Shown piece by piece: positions 17,512 through 26,018 of a stretch of DNA of 64,000 nucleotides. This DNA comes from an uncultured Celeribacter sp. (lineage in GTDB: Bacteria > Pseudomonadota > Alphaproteobacteria > Rhodobacterales > Rhodobacteraceae). Numbering within the stretch: position 1 is the first letter of the stretch; the number at the start of each line of letters is the position of its first letter. Below the pieces are notes generated by a model, which was given only the letters and a program-made list of their open reading frames with translations, searched no databases and was not told the origin of the DNA. The position numbers and the translations under genes are program-made. Where the stretch lies: NCBI RefSeq assembly GCF_963675965.1, contig NZ_OY780935.1, positions 3,150,501 through 3,214,500 of the forward strand, written 5' to 3'.

Positions 17512-18267
17512 TTATTTCGCCGTGTAGCCGGAATCGACCAGATGATAGGAACCGCTCACGAAGCTGGCCTGATCCGACAGAAGGTAAGTGACCAGCGAAG
17601 CGACTTCCTCGGGGCGGCCCAGACGATTGGTGACATGTTGGCTTTCCAGATAGGTCAGCGTGTCGTCATCCAGGGCTTCTTTGACCAGAGGCGTTTCGAT
17701 GAAGCCCGGGCCGACGGCATTGACGCGGATGTTGTCTGCGGCCAGTTCAAGGGCGGCGGATTTGGTCAGCCCGACCACCCCGTGTTTGGCGGCGACATAG
17801 GCAGAAGAATTGGCGATCCCGACAGAGCCGAGAATGGAGGCGATATTGACGATGGCCCCGCCACCGGAGGCTTTCATGGCCGGGGCGCCGTAGTGTACGC
17901 CAAGGAACACACCGATCAGGTTGATGTCGATGACCTTGCGCCAGTTGGCAATGGACACATCGGTCACGCTTGCGACATCGCCGCCGATGCCTGCGTTGTT
18001 GACCAGCAGATGCAGTCCGCCGGTTTCCTTGGTGGCGAACGCCACCATGGCTTTGACGTCTTCGTCTTTTGAAACATCTCCGGCAAAGGCCAGAGCCTTG
18101 CCGCCTGCGGCCACAATTTCATCGGCCTTCTTCTGGGCGGCGACCTGTTTCAGATCCGCGATCACGACCGTGGCGCCGGAGGCGGCCAGTTCGTCTGCGA
18201 TGGCAGCCCCGATGCCCGAGGCGGCGCCGGTGACGATGGCGGTTTTGTTGTCGAAACGAATATCCAT
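17512..18267 (-). CDS. Short-chain dehydrogenase/reductase (classical SDR)
   Basis: A 251-residue Rossmann-fold NAD(P) oxidoreductase. TGAASGIG (13-20) binds the cofactor, Asp38 in VVIADLK suggests NAD preference, NNAG is present, and the catalytic Ser-Tyr-Lys set lies around residues 142-160 (IASILGS and SAYVAAKHG). C-terminal PGFIETPL and FVSGSYHLVDSGYTAK are typical of FabG/glucose-dehydrogenase-like SDRs. GGAG precedes ATG 18267. It is divergent from an aldo/keto reductase, with 243 bp between them. The substrate is not identifiable. Confidence 0.9.
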   Translation of the reverse strand: MDIRFDNKTAIVTGAASGIGAAIADELAASGATVVIADLKQVAAQKKADEIVAAGGKALAFAGDVSKDEDVKAMVAFATKETGGLHLLVNNAGIGGDVASVTDVSIANWRKVIDINLIGVFLGVHYGAPAMKASGGGAIVNIASILGSVGIANSSAYVAAKHGVVGLTKSAALELAADNIRVNAVGPGFIETPLVKEALDDDTLTYLESQHVTNRLGRPEEVASLVTYLLSDQASFVSGSYHLVDSGYTAK

Positions 18268-18510
18268 GAAGAATGCTCCTTACTGATGTCTGAACTGATC
18301 GTCCGCCCGGGTTGTCGGGCCGGAGTAATCGTTCTGAAAAAGACCTAAGATTGCTCTGAGAGAATGTAAGTTTGCAAATCTGCATCCGCTCTCTGCACAG
18401 ATGCACCTTGCTCTCAGACGCTGCATAGGCAGGGTGTCAGGGAAAATGAGCCTTGCTTTCGGTCGGGCTCACAATAGGTTGAACGCACAGATATGCAGGA
18501 GCGGTTCGCG

Positions 18511-19551
18511 ATGAAAATGCGGAAAATCGGGAAGAGTGATCTTTTGGTGTCCGAGATCTGTCTGGGGTCGATGACCTGGGGCAGCCAAAACACGCTGGAA
18601 GAGGGGCACGCCCAGATCGACCGGGCCAAAGAGGTTGGTATCAATTTCATTGATACGGCTGAAATGTACCCGGTGAACCCGGTGCGCAAGGAAACCGCCG
18701 GGGACACCGAAAGCATCATCGGCGCCTATCTGGAGGCGCGTGGCGGGCGTGAAGACTGGATCATCGCGTCCAAAATCGCGGGCTCGGGCAACATCAACGA
18801 AGAGGGCATTTTGGCCTCGAACCTTGAGGCGCGTCTGGATGAAAGCCTGAAACGGCTGAAGACCGATTACGTCGATCTCTATCAGTTTCACTGGCCGAAC
18901 CGCGGCTCTTATGCGTTTCGTCAGAACTGGCACTTTGATCCCTCGAAGCAGCCGTCGAAAGCTGAAATCGAGGACAACATGCGCGGCGTTCTTGAGGAGA
19001 TGGCGCGGTTGCAGCAGGCGGGCAAGGTGCGTGAATTCGGCACTTCGAACGAAAGCGCCTGGGGCATGGCCCAGTGGCTGCGTCTCGCCGAGGAAATGGG
19101 CGCGCCGCGCATGCAGTCGATCCAGAACGAATACTCGTTGATGTGCCGTCTTTATGACACGGATCTGGCCGAGCTGGCGGTGCATGAAGAGATCACGCTT
19201 CTGGCCTATTCGCCCTTGGCGGTTGGCATGTTGACTGGCAAATACAATGGCGGTCAGGTGGTGCCCAAAGGCTCGCGTCTGGATCTGAATGGCAATCTGG
19301 GCGGTCGCGTTTCTGACCGCGCCTGGCTGGCGGTCGATGCCTATGTCGAGATCGCGCAGAAACACGATCTTGATCCGACGACCATGGCGGTGGCCTGGAC
19401 CCTGACACGGCCCTTCGATGTGATGCCGATCATCGGCGCGACATCGGTGGAGCAGCTTGAAAAGTCGCTCGCGGCAGAGGATCTTGTGCTCAGTGATGCG
19501 GTCATCAAGGACCTCGAAGCGGCCCACAAGGCCCATCCGATGCCTTATTGA
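18511..19551 (+). CDS. Aldo/keto reductase, Tas-like
   Basis: A 346-residue NADPH-dependent oxidoreductase of the AKR superfamily. The tetrad is visible: Asp/Tyr in FIDTAEMYPVNP, Lys in IIASKIAG and His in LYQFHWPNR. Long N-terminal GLGS-type strand and the PIIGATSVEQLEKSL cofactor segment agree. It most resembles E. coli Tas, which has the same MYPVP-like and W-rich loops. AGGAG at 18497-18501 fits ATG 18511, nine bases downstream; the in-frame ATG at 18493 lies before that site and is rejected. Confidence 0.9.
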   Translation: MKMRKIGKSDLLVSEICLGSMTWGSQNTLEEGHAQIDRAKEVGINFIDTAEMYPVNPVRKETAGDTESIIGAYLEARGGREDWIIASKIAGSGNINEEGILASNLEARLDESLKRLKTDYVDLYQFHWPNRGSYAFRQNWHFDPSKQPSKAEIEDNMRGVLEEMARLQQAGKVREFGTSNESAWGMAQWLRLAEEMGAPRMQSIQNEYSLMCRLYDTDLAELAVHEEITLLAYSPLAVGMLTGKYNGGQVVPKGSRLDLNGNLGGRVSDRAWLAVDAYVEIAQKHDLDPTTMAVAWTLTRPFDVMPIIGATSVEQLEKSLAAEDLVLSDAVIKDLEAAHKAHPMPY

Positions 19552-19586
19552 GCCCGCTCTGGGCTCTCGACGAAAAGGAAACATGC

Positions 19587-19940
19587 ATGCGCCTCTCCGT
19601 GTTTTTGATGGCTGGTGCCCTGCTTTTGGCAGGGTGTCAGTCGGATCAGGGCGACACTGCGCCGGACTATGGTCTGGCGGGCTACGATCCGGGCGCGGTC
19701 GAGGCGCAACGCAGAGCATGTGAGGCCAAAGGCGGGGAGTTTCGTGCCGCGGGTATGGCGGGGCTGATGACCTGTTTCACAACGCCGCCCGACGCCGGGA
19801 AATCCTGCCGCAAATCCAGCGATTGCAGTTCGAACACCTGTCTGGCGCGTTCGGGGACCTGTGCGCCGATCTCGCCTCTGTTCGGCTGCAACGATCTTTT
19901 GGACGCCGAAGGGCGCAGGGGGACGCTATGCGTGGATTGA
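19587..19940 (+). CDS. Small cysteine-rich lipoprotein
   Basis: A 117-residue protein with a lipoprotein signal peptide: MRLSVFLMAGALLLAGC, lipobox LLAGC with Cys17 as the lipidated residue. The mature part has about eight cysteines, clustered in the last 45 residues (CRKSSDCSSNTCLARSGTC and beyond), implying a disulphide-bonded module in the periplasm. AAAGGAAA lies just upstream. The start of the lipocalin gene overlaps its 3' end by 13 bp, so the two are probably translated together. I do not recognise a named family and give no function. Confidence 0.8.
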   Translation: MRLSVFLMAGALLLAGCQSDQGDTAPDYGLAGYDPGAVEAQRRACEAKGGEFRAAGMAGLMTCFTTPPDAGKSCRKSSDCSSNTCLARSGTCAPISPLFGCNDLLDAEGRRGTLCVD

Positions 19941-20431
19941 TCGCGGCGCTGTCGCTGATGGCGCTCAGTGGCTGTTTGACCTCTGGCGCCCCGACCGTGA
20001 GCGGAACGCGCGATGCGAGCGTGGCCATGTCGTCGATTGCTACTTTGGACCCGATGAAGTTTTCCGGTCGCTGGTATGAGGTCGAAGCCTTTGTGCCCGA
20101 TGGGGCGTCCTGTGTCCTTGGCGCGATCACCTTCACCGTGCAAAAGAGCGGCGACCTGATGGTCACCGAAGGCCCCTGTGCCGACGGCGCTCCGCGTCAG
20201 GGGCTGGCGCGCCGGATCGGGCCGGGCAGATACGCTTTTGCCGGGGACGAACTTTGGGTGCTCTGGGTGGATGCGGAATATCATGTGGCGGTGATCGGCT
20301 CCCCCTCGGGACCCGCACATGTGCTGTCGCGCGAGATGTCGCTTCCCGCGGACCGGCAGCAGGCAGTCCATGGCATCCTGTCCTGGAATGGCTATGATAT
20401 CAGTCGTTTGCGTCCGGCGCGGCGGCGCTGA
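19928..20431 (+). CDS. Lipocalin family lipoprotein (Blc-like)
   Basis: A 167-residue lipoprotein with signal MRGLIAALSLMALSGC (lipobox LSGC, Cys16). The lipocalin fold signature GRWYEVEAFVPDG near residue 50 is clear, with a C-terminal YHVAVIGSPSG strand. Family members such as E. coli Blc bind fatty acids or lysophospholipids at the outer membrane. ATG 19928 lies inside the end of the preceding lipoprotein gene, with AGGGGGA just ahead, an arrangement expected for translational coupling. Shorter than Blc in the last strands, but no frameshift is seen. Confidence 0.82.
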   Translation: MRGLIAALSLMALSGCLTSGAPTVSGTRDASVAMSSIATLDPMKFSGRWYEVEAFVPDGASCVLGAITFTVQKSGDLMVTEGPCADGAPRQGLARRIGPGRYAFAGDELWVLWVDAEYHVAVIGSPSGPAHVLSREMSLPADRQQAVHGILSWNGYDISRLRPARRR

Positions 20432-20443
20432 GCCGGGTAGAGC

Positions 20444-20465
20444 TGACCGTAACGTGACCGTCACG
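20444..20465. promoter_or_regulatory. Operator-like repeats upstream of the MATE gene
   Basis: TGACCGT occurs at 20444-20450 and 20455-20461, 11 bp apart, and CGTGAC-C-GTCACG at 20453-20465 is a perfect palindrome with one central base. The pattern lies 68-89 bp upstream of ATG 20533, where a regulator of the exporter could bind. No cognate regulator gene is adjacent. Confidence 0.35.
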
Positions 20466-20532
20466 ACACTTGATGTACTGCAAAACAATTTTTGACTAGG
20501 CGGTTTGATCAAAGCCACCTATAGCCCCTGAT

Positions 20533-21891
20533 ATGAAACAAGAGCGCACATATCTCGAGCACGCGAAGCAAATTCTTTTGCTGGGTCTGCCGCTGGCCGG
20601 CTCTCAGATCGCACAATTCGCGGTTCATATGACCGATGTCATCATGATGGGCTGGTATGGTCTGGATGAACTTGCCGCGCTTGTTCTGGCCTCGGGATTC
20701 TGGTTTCTGCTGTTCATTTTTCTGGCGGGTTTTGCCTTTGCCGTGATGCCTCTGGTGGCCACAGCCTCGGGGCAGGGGGACACCACCACGGTGCGCCGCG
20801 CCACGCGCATGGCGATCTGGCTGTCGGTCATTGCTGCGGTCGTGATCTATCCGATCTTCGGGTTTTCCGCGCGCGTGCTTGAGACGCTGGGCCAGCAACC
20901 GCATATTGCCGCCATGGCGCGCCCCTTTCTGGTCATTGCCGGGATCGAGATGGTGCCAGCGCTGATTGTGGCGGTCTTTCGGTCCTATTTCTCGGCGCTC
21001 GAGCGCACCCGCGTCGTTCTGGTCGCCGTGGTCGGGGCCGTCGCTGTCAATGCGCTGCTCAACTACATGTTGATCTTTGGCAATTTTGGCATGCCGGAGC
21101 TGGGCGTGGTGGGTGCTGCCATTGCCTCGCTCATTGTCAATCTGCTGATGGTGGCGGTGTTGGCGATCTACGCCCAGATCGCGACACCGGAAAACGACCT
21201 GTTCCGCAATCCGTTCAAACCCGATTGGGCGATGTTTCGCACCGTGTTTCGCATGGGGGTGCCGATCGGGCTGACTTCGGTCACAGAGGTGGGCATGTTC
21301 AACGCGGCAGCGCTGATGATGGGCTGGATCGGCACCGCCTCGCTGGCGGCGCATGGCATCGCGATGCAGCTCACCTCACTGGCGTTCATGACCCAGATCG
21401 GCCTGTCTCAGGCCGGAACGATCCGGGTTGGCAATGCGCTGGGGCGCCGCGATGAGGCAGACCTGCGCAAAGGGGCCAAGGTTGTCGTCTTCCTGTCGCT
21501 TCTGATGGCGACCCTGTCGACCGTCTTTTTTCTGCTGTTCCCGGATCTTCTGGTCGGGCTGTTCATTGCGCCCGACGAACCCGCCCGTCAGGAGGTTCTG
21601 GCCATTGGTGGGGTGCTTGTCGCCTTTGCGGCGCTGATGCAGTTTTCCGACGGCGGGCAGGTGGTTGCCATTTCCCTGCTGCGCGGCTTGCATGACACTG
21701 CTGTGCCGATGTGGTTTGCCGGGCTGAGCTATTGGGGCATCGGTCTGCCGGCCAGCTATCTCTGTGCCTTTATCCTCGACTTCGGTGCGGGCGGCATCTG
21801 GATGGGCTTTATCATCGGGCTGACCATTGCCTGGGCGCTGATGAGCCATCGTTTCTGGGTACTGAAGTCCCGCATTGCCAAGGTCGTCTGA
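20533..21891 (+). CDS. MATE family multidrug/cation antiporter
   Basis: A 452-residue inner-membrane protein with about twelve hydrophobic segments arranged as two homologous halves, as in NorM-type exporters. The N-terminal LGLPLAGSQIAQFAVHMTD segment and repeated GLxxTG-like and AxxQxTSL elements (MQLTSLAFMTQIGLSQAGTIRVGNALGR) are diagnostic. It would export drugs or metabolites using Na+ or H+. No ribosome-binding site is obvious before the ATG, although a TATAGC at 20520-20525 sits only seven bases upstream, compatible with a leaderless or very short leader mRNA. Confidence 0.92.
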   Translation: MKQERTYLEHAKQILLLGLPLAGSQIAQFAVHMTDVIMMGWYGLDELAALVLASGFWFLLFIFLAGFAFAVMPLVATASGQGDTTTVRRATRMAIWLSVIAAVVIYPIFGFSARVLETLGQQPHIAAMARPFLVIAGIEMVPALIVAVFRSYFSALERTRVVLVAVVGAVAVNALLNYMLIFGNFGMPELGVVGAAIASLIVNLLMVAVLAIYAQIATPENDLFRNPFKPDWAMFRTVFRMGVPIGLTSVTEVGMFNAAALMMGWIGTASLAAHGIAMQLTSLAFMTQIGLSQAGTIRVGNALGRRDEADLRKGAKVVVFLSLLMATLSTVFFLLFPDLLVGLFIAPDEPARQEVLAIGGVLVAFAALMQFSDGGQVVAISLLRGLHDTAVPMWFAGLSYWGIGLPASYLCAFILDFGAGGIWMGFIIGLTIAWALMSHRFWVLKSRIAKVV

Positions 21892-21922
21892 TAAGGCTGC
21901 GCCCTTGGGTCGGGCGGCGGGC

Positions 21923-22336
21923 TTAGTCTTTTGAGCGGGCTTTCAAAAGACGTTCGGATTTCTTGCGCACCAGCACCTGACGCAGATCGTGCATGGCCAT
22001 TAGCAATTGGTCCGTGACGGCCTCCAGCTGATCCTCCGAGGCGCGGGACTGCGCCCAATGGGCGGTCAGGTTGAGATGATCCACGGTGCGCAGAATGTCG
22101 TCGATGTCCCGGTCTGCCAAGGTCGCACGGCGGGCCTCCATCCACTCGGTGATGGCCGTCATGTCCTCGGCGCTTAGCTCGCGCCCGCCATGGGGTTTGA
22201 TTTCGCCGTTCTTGATGTTCACCACCGCGATTTGATCCATTTCGATGCGTTGCTGGCGGTTTTCCGTGTCCAGACGAAACACAAAGGCACCGTTCTCACG
22301 GACGCGAAAATAATAGTCGGGCAAATCGAGGCTCAT
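21923..22336 (-). CDS. Conserved hypothetical protein
   Basis: A 137-residue soluble protein with no signal peptide. The N-terminal part is a beta-rich region (YYFRVRENGAFVFRLD, then IAVVNIKNGEIKPHGGREL) and the C-terminal half is helical and ends in a basic tail (RKKSERLLKARSKD). Composition and codon use match the neighbours, so it is a real gene, probably of a Rhodobacterales-specific family. ATG 22336 is chosen; a TTG four codons upstream is the alternative. It lies downstream of the aspartate aminotransferase gene's other side and converges on the MATE gene. No function can be proposed. Confidence 0.75.
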   Translation of the reverse strand: MSLDLPDYYFRVRENGAFVFRLDTENRQQRIEMDQIAVVNIKNGEIKPHGGRELSAEDMTAITEWMEARRATLADRDIDDILRTVDHLNLTAHWAQSRASEDQLEAVTDQLLMAMHDLRQVLVRKKSERLLKARSKD

Positions 22337-22403
22337 GCAGGGGTCCAATCGTTGTGGCAGGCGTCCGCGGCGGGGCGGACGCCCTGAAGTGTCTGGCCAT
22401 CGC

Positions 22404-23606
22404 TCAGATCAGCGTGGCGCAGAAGTCCTGAATGCGGGTGCAGGCGTCTTTCAGCGCTGCATCCGAGGTGGCATAGGAGACCCGGAAATTGGGTGACAGG
22501 CCAAAGGCTGCCCCAAAGACCACGGCGACGCCTTTTTCTTCGAGCAGGGCGGTCGCGAAGGTTTCATCCGAGTCGATCTTGACCCCGCCGGCAGAGGTCT
22601 TGCCAAGGCAACCGGAAATGTCGGGATAGACATAGAAGGCGCCTTCCGGCGTCGGGCAGGTGATGCCCTCTGCAGCGTTGAGCATCTCCACCACCATGTT
22701 GCGCCGGCGTACAAAGACTTCATTGTTGCTGTCGATGAAATCCTGCGGGCCATTCAGGGCCTCCACAGCGGCATATTGCGAGATCGAACAGGGGTTGGAG
22801 GTCGACTGCGACTGGACCTTGCGCATTGCGGCAATCAGTTCAACTGGGCCTGCCGCATAGCCGATGCGCCAGCCGGTCATGGCATAGGCCTTGGACACGC
22901 CGTTCACGGTCAGCGTGCGTTCATACAGACCCGGCTCGATCTCGGCCGGGGTACAGAATTCGAACCCGTCGAAAGCGAGGTGTTCATACATGTCGTCTGA
23001 CATCACCCAGACATGCGGGTGCTTCATCAGCACGTCGGTCAGCGCCTTGAGCTCCTCTTTCGAATAGCCCGCGCCCGTCGGGTTCGATGGGGAGTTGAAG
23101 ATGAACCATTTCGTTTTGGGCGTGATTGCGGCTTCTAGCTGATCTGCCGTAATCTTGAAGGCATTTTCCAGCTTGCCCTCGATGGCGACCGGCGTGCCGC
23201 CTGCAAGCATCACCATGTCCGGATAAGACACCCAGTAAGGCGCCGGGATGATCACCTCATCGCCGGGATTGAGCGTTGCGGTCAGCGCATTGAACAGCAC
23301 CTGTTTGCCGCCACCTGACACCGACACCTGCGCCGGGGTATACTCCAGATTGTTGTCGCGTTTGAGCTTGGCGCAGATCGCTTCTTTCAGCTCCGGTAAC
23401 CCGTCGACCGCTGTGTATTTCGTCTTGCCGTCCTCAATGGCACGAATGCCCGCCGCCTTGATGTTCGCGGGCGTGTCGAAATCGGGTTCGCCCGCACCTA
23501 AGCCGATGACGTCCTTTCCAGCGGCCTTGAGTTCGCGCGCCTTGTTGGAGACGGCAATGGTGGGGGACGGTTTTACGCGGGACAGGGTATCAGACAGGAA
23601 GGCCAT
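22404..23606 (-). CDS. Aspartate aminotransferase (class I, Ib subgroup)
   Basis: A 400-residue PLP enzyme converting aspartate and 2-oxoglutarate to oxaloacetate and glutamate. GAGEPDFDTP (38-47), YTAVDGLPELK, NSPSNPTGAGYS (171-182), SDDMYEHLAFDG, the PLP lysine in VSKAYAMTGWRIGY (Lys239) and the carboxylate-binding FRVSYA arginine are all present. The sequence has the Ib pattern of alphaproteobacterial AatA enzymes, some of which also transaminate prephenate. Monocistronic or followed by the small hypothetical gene 67 bp downstream. Confidence 0.93.
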   Translation of the reverse strand: MAFLSDTLSRVKPSPTIAVSNKARELKAAGKDVIGLGAGEPDFDTPANIKAAGIRAIEDGKTKYTAVDGLPELKEAICAKLKRDNNLEYTPAQVSVSGGGKQVLFNALTATLNPGDEVIIPAPYWVSYPDMVMLAGGTPVAIEGKLENAFKITADQLEAAITPKTKWFIFNSPSNPTGAGYSKEELKALTDVLMKHPHVWVMSDDMYEHLAFDGFEFCTPAEIEPGLYERTLTVNGVSKAYAMTGWRIGYAAGPVELIAAMRKVQSQSTSNPCSISQYAAVEALNGPQDFIDSNNEVFVRRRNMVVEMLNAAEGITCPTPEGAFYVYPDISGCLGKTSAGGVKIDSDETFATALLEEKGVAVVFGAAFGLSPNFRVSYATSDAALKDACTRIQDFCATLI

Positions 23607-23730
23607 GGGAATGCATCCAATTCGGTTTGTATCGCGTCAGTGATAACGCCAAATCCGGTCTCAGGCCAAGACACGCTCTTGCGATATTGCGTCGGGAGGT
23701 GCAAAAAGCCCCAAGTAACGGGAGATCACC

Positions 23731-24021
23731 ATGACCGCATCATTCGAGGAACCCCTCGACATCCGGCGCAAGCGTTTGAAAATCCGCGCATGGCGGCGCG
23801 GGATCAAGGAAATGGATCTGCTGATCGGGGGCTATGCCGATGCCCATCTGGCCGAGATGGACAAGGCCCAGCTGGATGAGTTCGAGCAGCTGATGGATGA
23901 GCACGATCAGGACCTGCTGTCCTATGCCACAGGATTGAAGCCCGTGCCCGAACATCTCAGGGCGATGCTGGAGCGGCTGATTGCCGATGCCGATCACGCG
24001 TCCTGGGGCGTGAAAGGCTGA
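23731..24021 (+). CDS. sdhE: FAD assembly factor SdhE
   Basis: A 96-residue helical protein that promotes covalent attachment of FAD to succinate dehydrogenase. The family signature RRGIKEMDLLIGGYA (residues 22-36) contains the essential R-G-x-x-E motif. DEFEQLMDEHDQDLLSYATG is the second conserved block. A GGGAG site precedes the ATG. It stands alone between aspartate aminotransferase (divergent) and a MarR-type regulator, away from any sdh operon in this window. Confidence 0.93.
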   Translation: MTASFEEPLDIRRKRLKIRAWRRGIKEMDLLIGGYADAHLAEMDKAQLDEFEQLMDEHDQDLLSYATGLKPVPEHLRAMLERLIADADHASWGVKG

Positions 24022-24119
24022 CAGCTTTGCGCTAGGCGCGCTATCTTTCCTGTAATTAACGGAATTTTGGGGTTTTGCAGTGACTCTGGCACGAACCATT
24101 CGTGCGAAGAGGCAGACAG

Positions 24120-24611
24120 ATGACCACAGCCTTCACAGGATCCGGCGACGCGCTTTTCATGTCTCAATACCTTGAGGCGCTGGCCTTTGTCGAACGTCTG
24201 CACCGACTGTTGCTGGATGTGATCAAGGATGAATTCGAACGGCTTGGCATTCTTGAGGTGAATGCGGTTCAGGCGCTTTTGCTGTTCAATATCGGCGAAA
24301 ATGAGGTCACGGCGGGTGAATTGCGCAGTCGTGGCTACTATCAGGGATCGAACGTGTCCTATAATCTTAAGAAGCTGGTGGATATGGGCTATATGCACCA
24401 CCAACGCAGTGAGGCCGATCGGCGGTCGGTGCGTGTCAGCCTGACGGACAAAGGGTTGGAACTGCGCGGTGTCGTGGTCGACATGTTCCTGCGCCATTCG
24501 CACGGCATTCTGGCGCGACAGATCATTTCCTCGCAGGATCTGGAAGACGTGAACCGCTCTCTGTCCCGTGTTGAACGCTATTGGGGCGATCAAATCCGCT
24601 ACATTTACTGA
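24120..24611 (+). CDS. MarR-type winged-helix regulator (LdtR-like)
   Basis: A 163-residue regulator with a MarR-type winged helix: the recognition region GELRSRGYYQGSNVSYNLKKL is followed by the wing SEADRRSVRVSLTDKGLEL. From memory, the YQGSNVSYNLKKLV stretch is typical of LdtR, a regulator of an L,D-transpeptidase gene in Rhizobiales. No transpeptidase gene is adjacent here. ATG 24120 follows GAGG; six upstream in-frame codons are possible but unlikely. It is convergent with the DUF1194 gene. Confidence 0.82.
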   Translation: MTTAFTGSGDALFMSQYLEALAFVERLHRLLLDVIKDEFERLGILEVNAVQALLLFNIGENEVTAGELRSRGYYQGSNVSYNLKKLVDMGYMHHQRSEADRRSVRVSLTDKGLELRGVVVDMFLRHSHGILARQIISSQDLEDVNRSLSRVERYWGDQIRYIY

Positions 24612-24633
24612 TGCTGCATTGACGGGGTCGGAT

Positions 24634-25452
24634 CTATCTTTGCAGGCCCTGCGCTGCGCCATTGATTTCAGACCATCCGATGGCGACCGTCTGAAGCTCT
24701 TTCAGCAGTTTTTGCGTCATGGCGCGTTCGTAATCGGCATAGCTGCGCGCTGGCTCCACAAAGGCGCCAAAGCCCTGGATCACAGCGCCCTGAAAATAGG
24801 TCGAAAGCTGTGCCAGCTCTTTGTCCACGGCCTTTGGCGGGGCGGTGTGCGATCCGGTCGACACGATCAGCCCATTGATTGTCACCTCGGCCAGCTCGGG
24901 CTGCAGGCGTACGCGTTCGGGGCGGGGACCCATGTTGGAACGGCCATCGGCGGAGATGTCGAGCGTGTGCCGCCAACAGGCCGGGCGCTGGGCCAAAAGC
25001 TGCCCGCCGTATTGCATGGCGGCCCCCATCGCTGTCCCCGGGGCATGGGGGATACGCGTTTGCGCACGCAAGGCCGCTTGCACATGCCGCACGTCTTGTG
25101 GGCTGCGCAGCGCGGTCCAAGCCACCAGATCACGTGGGGCGCTGTCTCCGGCCCATTCATAGACGGCCAGCCAGACAGGTGCGTCCTCCATCGCGAAAAG
25201 GGCGCGGGCCACATCCGGACTGCCAAGTGCCCGGGCAAGCCCGTTGATCTGCAACTGCCACTCTTCGGCATCGACTGAGCCTGATACATCCAAACCCAGC
25301 GCAAGCGCCTGACGACAGGGCTCTTCTGCCGTCATGGCCTGCGCTGCGGCTGCGGTGATACCCGCTGTTGCTGCGATCATGGCCAGAGACAACGGGGCCA
25401 GACACAGCGCGACCTGCCGCCGATGGGGGGCGGCGCGCCGCATCCCGCCCAT
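24634..25452 (-). CDS. DUF1194 family secreted protein (VWA-like)
   Basis: A 272-residue protein with an N-terminal signal peptide (basic MRRAAPHRR, hydrophobic core, AAAQA cleavage region). The mature domain begins with ALGLDVSGSVDAEEW, a D-x-S-x-S metal-ion-dependent adhesion motif, so it is a von Willebrand A-like domain of the DUF1194 family; HAPGTAMGAAM and ISADGRSN are further conserved. Its ATG (25452-25450) overlaps the glyoxalase stop as TGATG, implying translational coupling. Periplasmic; partner and function unknown. Confidence 0.82.
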   Translation of the reverse strand: MGGMRRAAPHRRQVALCLAPLSLAMIAATAGITAAAAQAMTAEEPCRQALALGLDVSGSVDAEEWQLQINGLARALGSPDVARALFAMEDAPVWLAVYEWAGDSAPRDLVAWTALRSPQDVRHVQAALRAQTRIPHAPGTAMGAAMQYGGQLLAQRPACWRHTLDISADGRSNMGPRPERVRLQPELAEVTINGLIVSTGSHTAPPKAVDKELAQLSTYFQGAVIQGFGAFVEPARSYADYERAMTQKLLKELQTVAIGWSEINGAAQGLQR

Positions 25453-25874
25453 CACCAATGTCCTGTGTTTTCCATCGAGGCCCAGGGCTCTGCCGGGGCG
25501 AGGCTGTCGCCTTTTTGCAAAAGCTCGATCGAGATGTTGTCGGGCGAACGGACAAAAGCCATATGCCCGTCGCGCGGCGGGCGGTTGATCGTCACGCCGT
25601 TGTCCATCAGCTTCTGGCACAGGGCGTAGATGTCTTCGACCTCATAGGCGAGATGCCCGAAATGACGGCTGTCTGCGGGCAGGTCATCGTCGCCGTCCCA
25701 ATTGTAGGTCAGCTCCACCGGGCATTCCGGCTGGCCTTCGGGGGCCATGAAAATCAGCGAAAACCGGCCGCCTTCATTGTCGATGCGGCGGGTTTCCTTC
25801 AGCCCGAGCAGTTCGAAAAAGCCCATTGTTTTTTCCAGATCCTTGACCCGGACCATCGTGTGCAGATAGCGCAT
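25452..25874 (-). CDS. gloA: Lactoylglutathione lyase (glyoxalase I)
   Basis: A 140-residue vicinal-oxygen-chelate enzyme converting methylglyoxal-glutathione hemithioacetal to S-lactoylglutathione. Metal ligands are in place: His5 (RYLHTMVRV), the Glu in CPVELTYN, His in HFGHLAYEV and the Glu in ISIELLQKG. YNWD and RPPRDGHMAFVRSPD are family loops. ATG 25874 has a GGAGG site directly upstream; an in-frame ATG 57 bp earlier has none. First gene of a two-gene operon with the DUF1194 gene. Confidence 0.92.
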   Translation of the reverse strand: MRYLHTMVRVKDLEKTMGFFELLGLKETRRIDNEGGRFSLIFMAPEGQPECPVELTYNWDGDDDLPADSRHFGHLAYEVEDIYALCQKLMDNGVTINRPPRDGHMAFVRSPDNISIELLQKGDSLAPAEPWASMENTGHW

Positions 25875-26018
25875 GCTGTCCTCCATTGTTCGCTTGGCGA
25901 CAACTCTAGCGTCTTGGCGCAGGAAATCCATGCATCAGGCCCGTTCCGACTTGGCGATCCCCCTGTGCGTGGGTAATAGTGTCGTGAAGACATACCACCA
26001 TATCTTGGGAGCGCAGCC

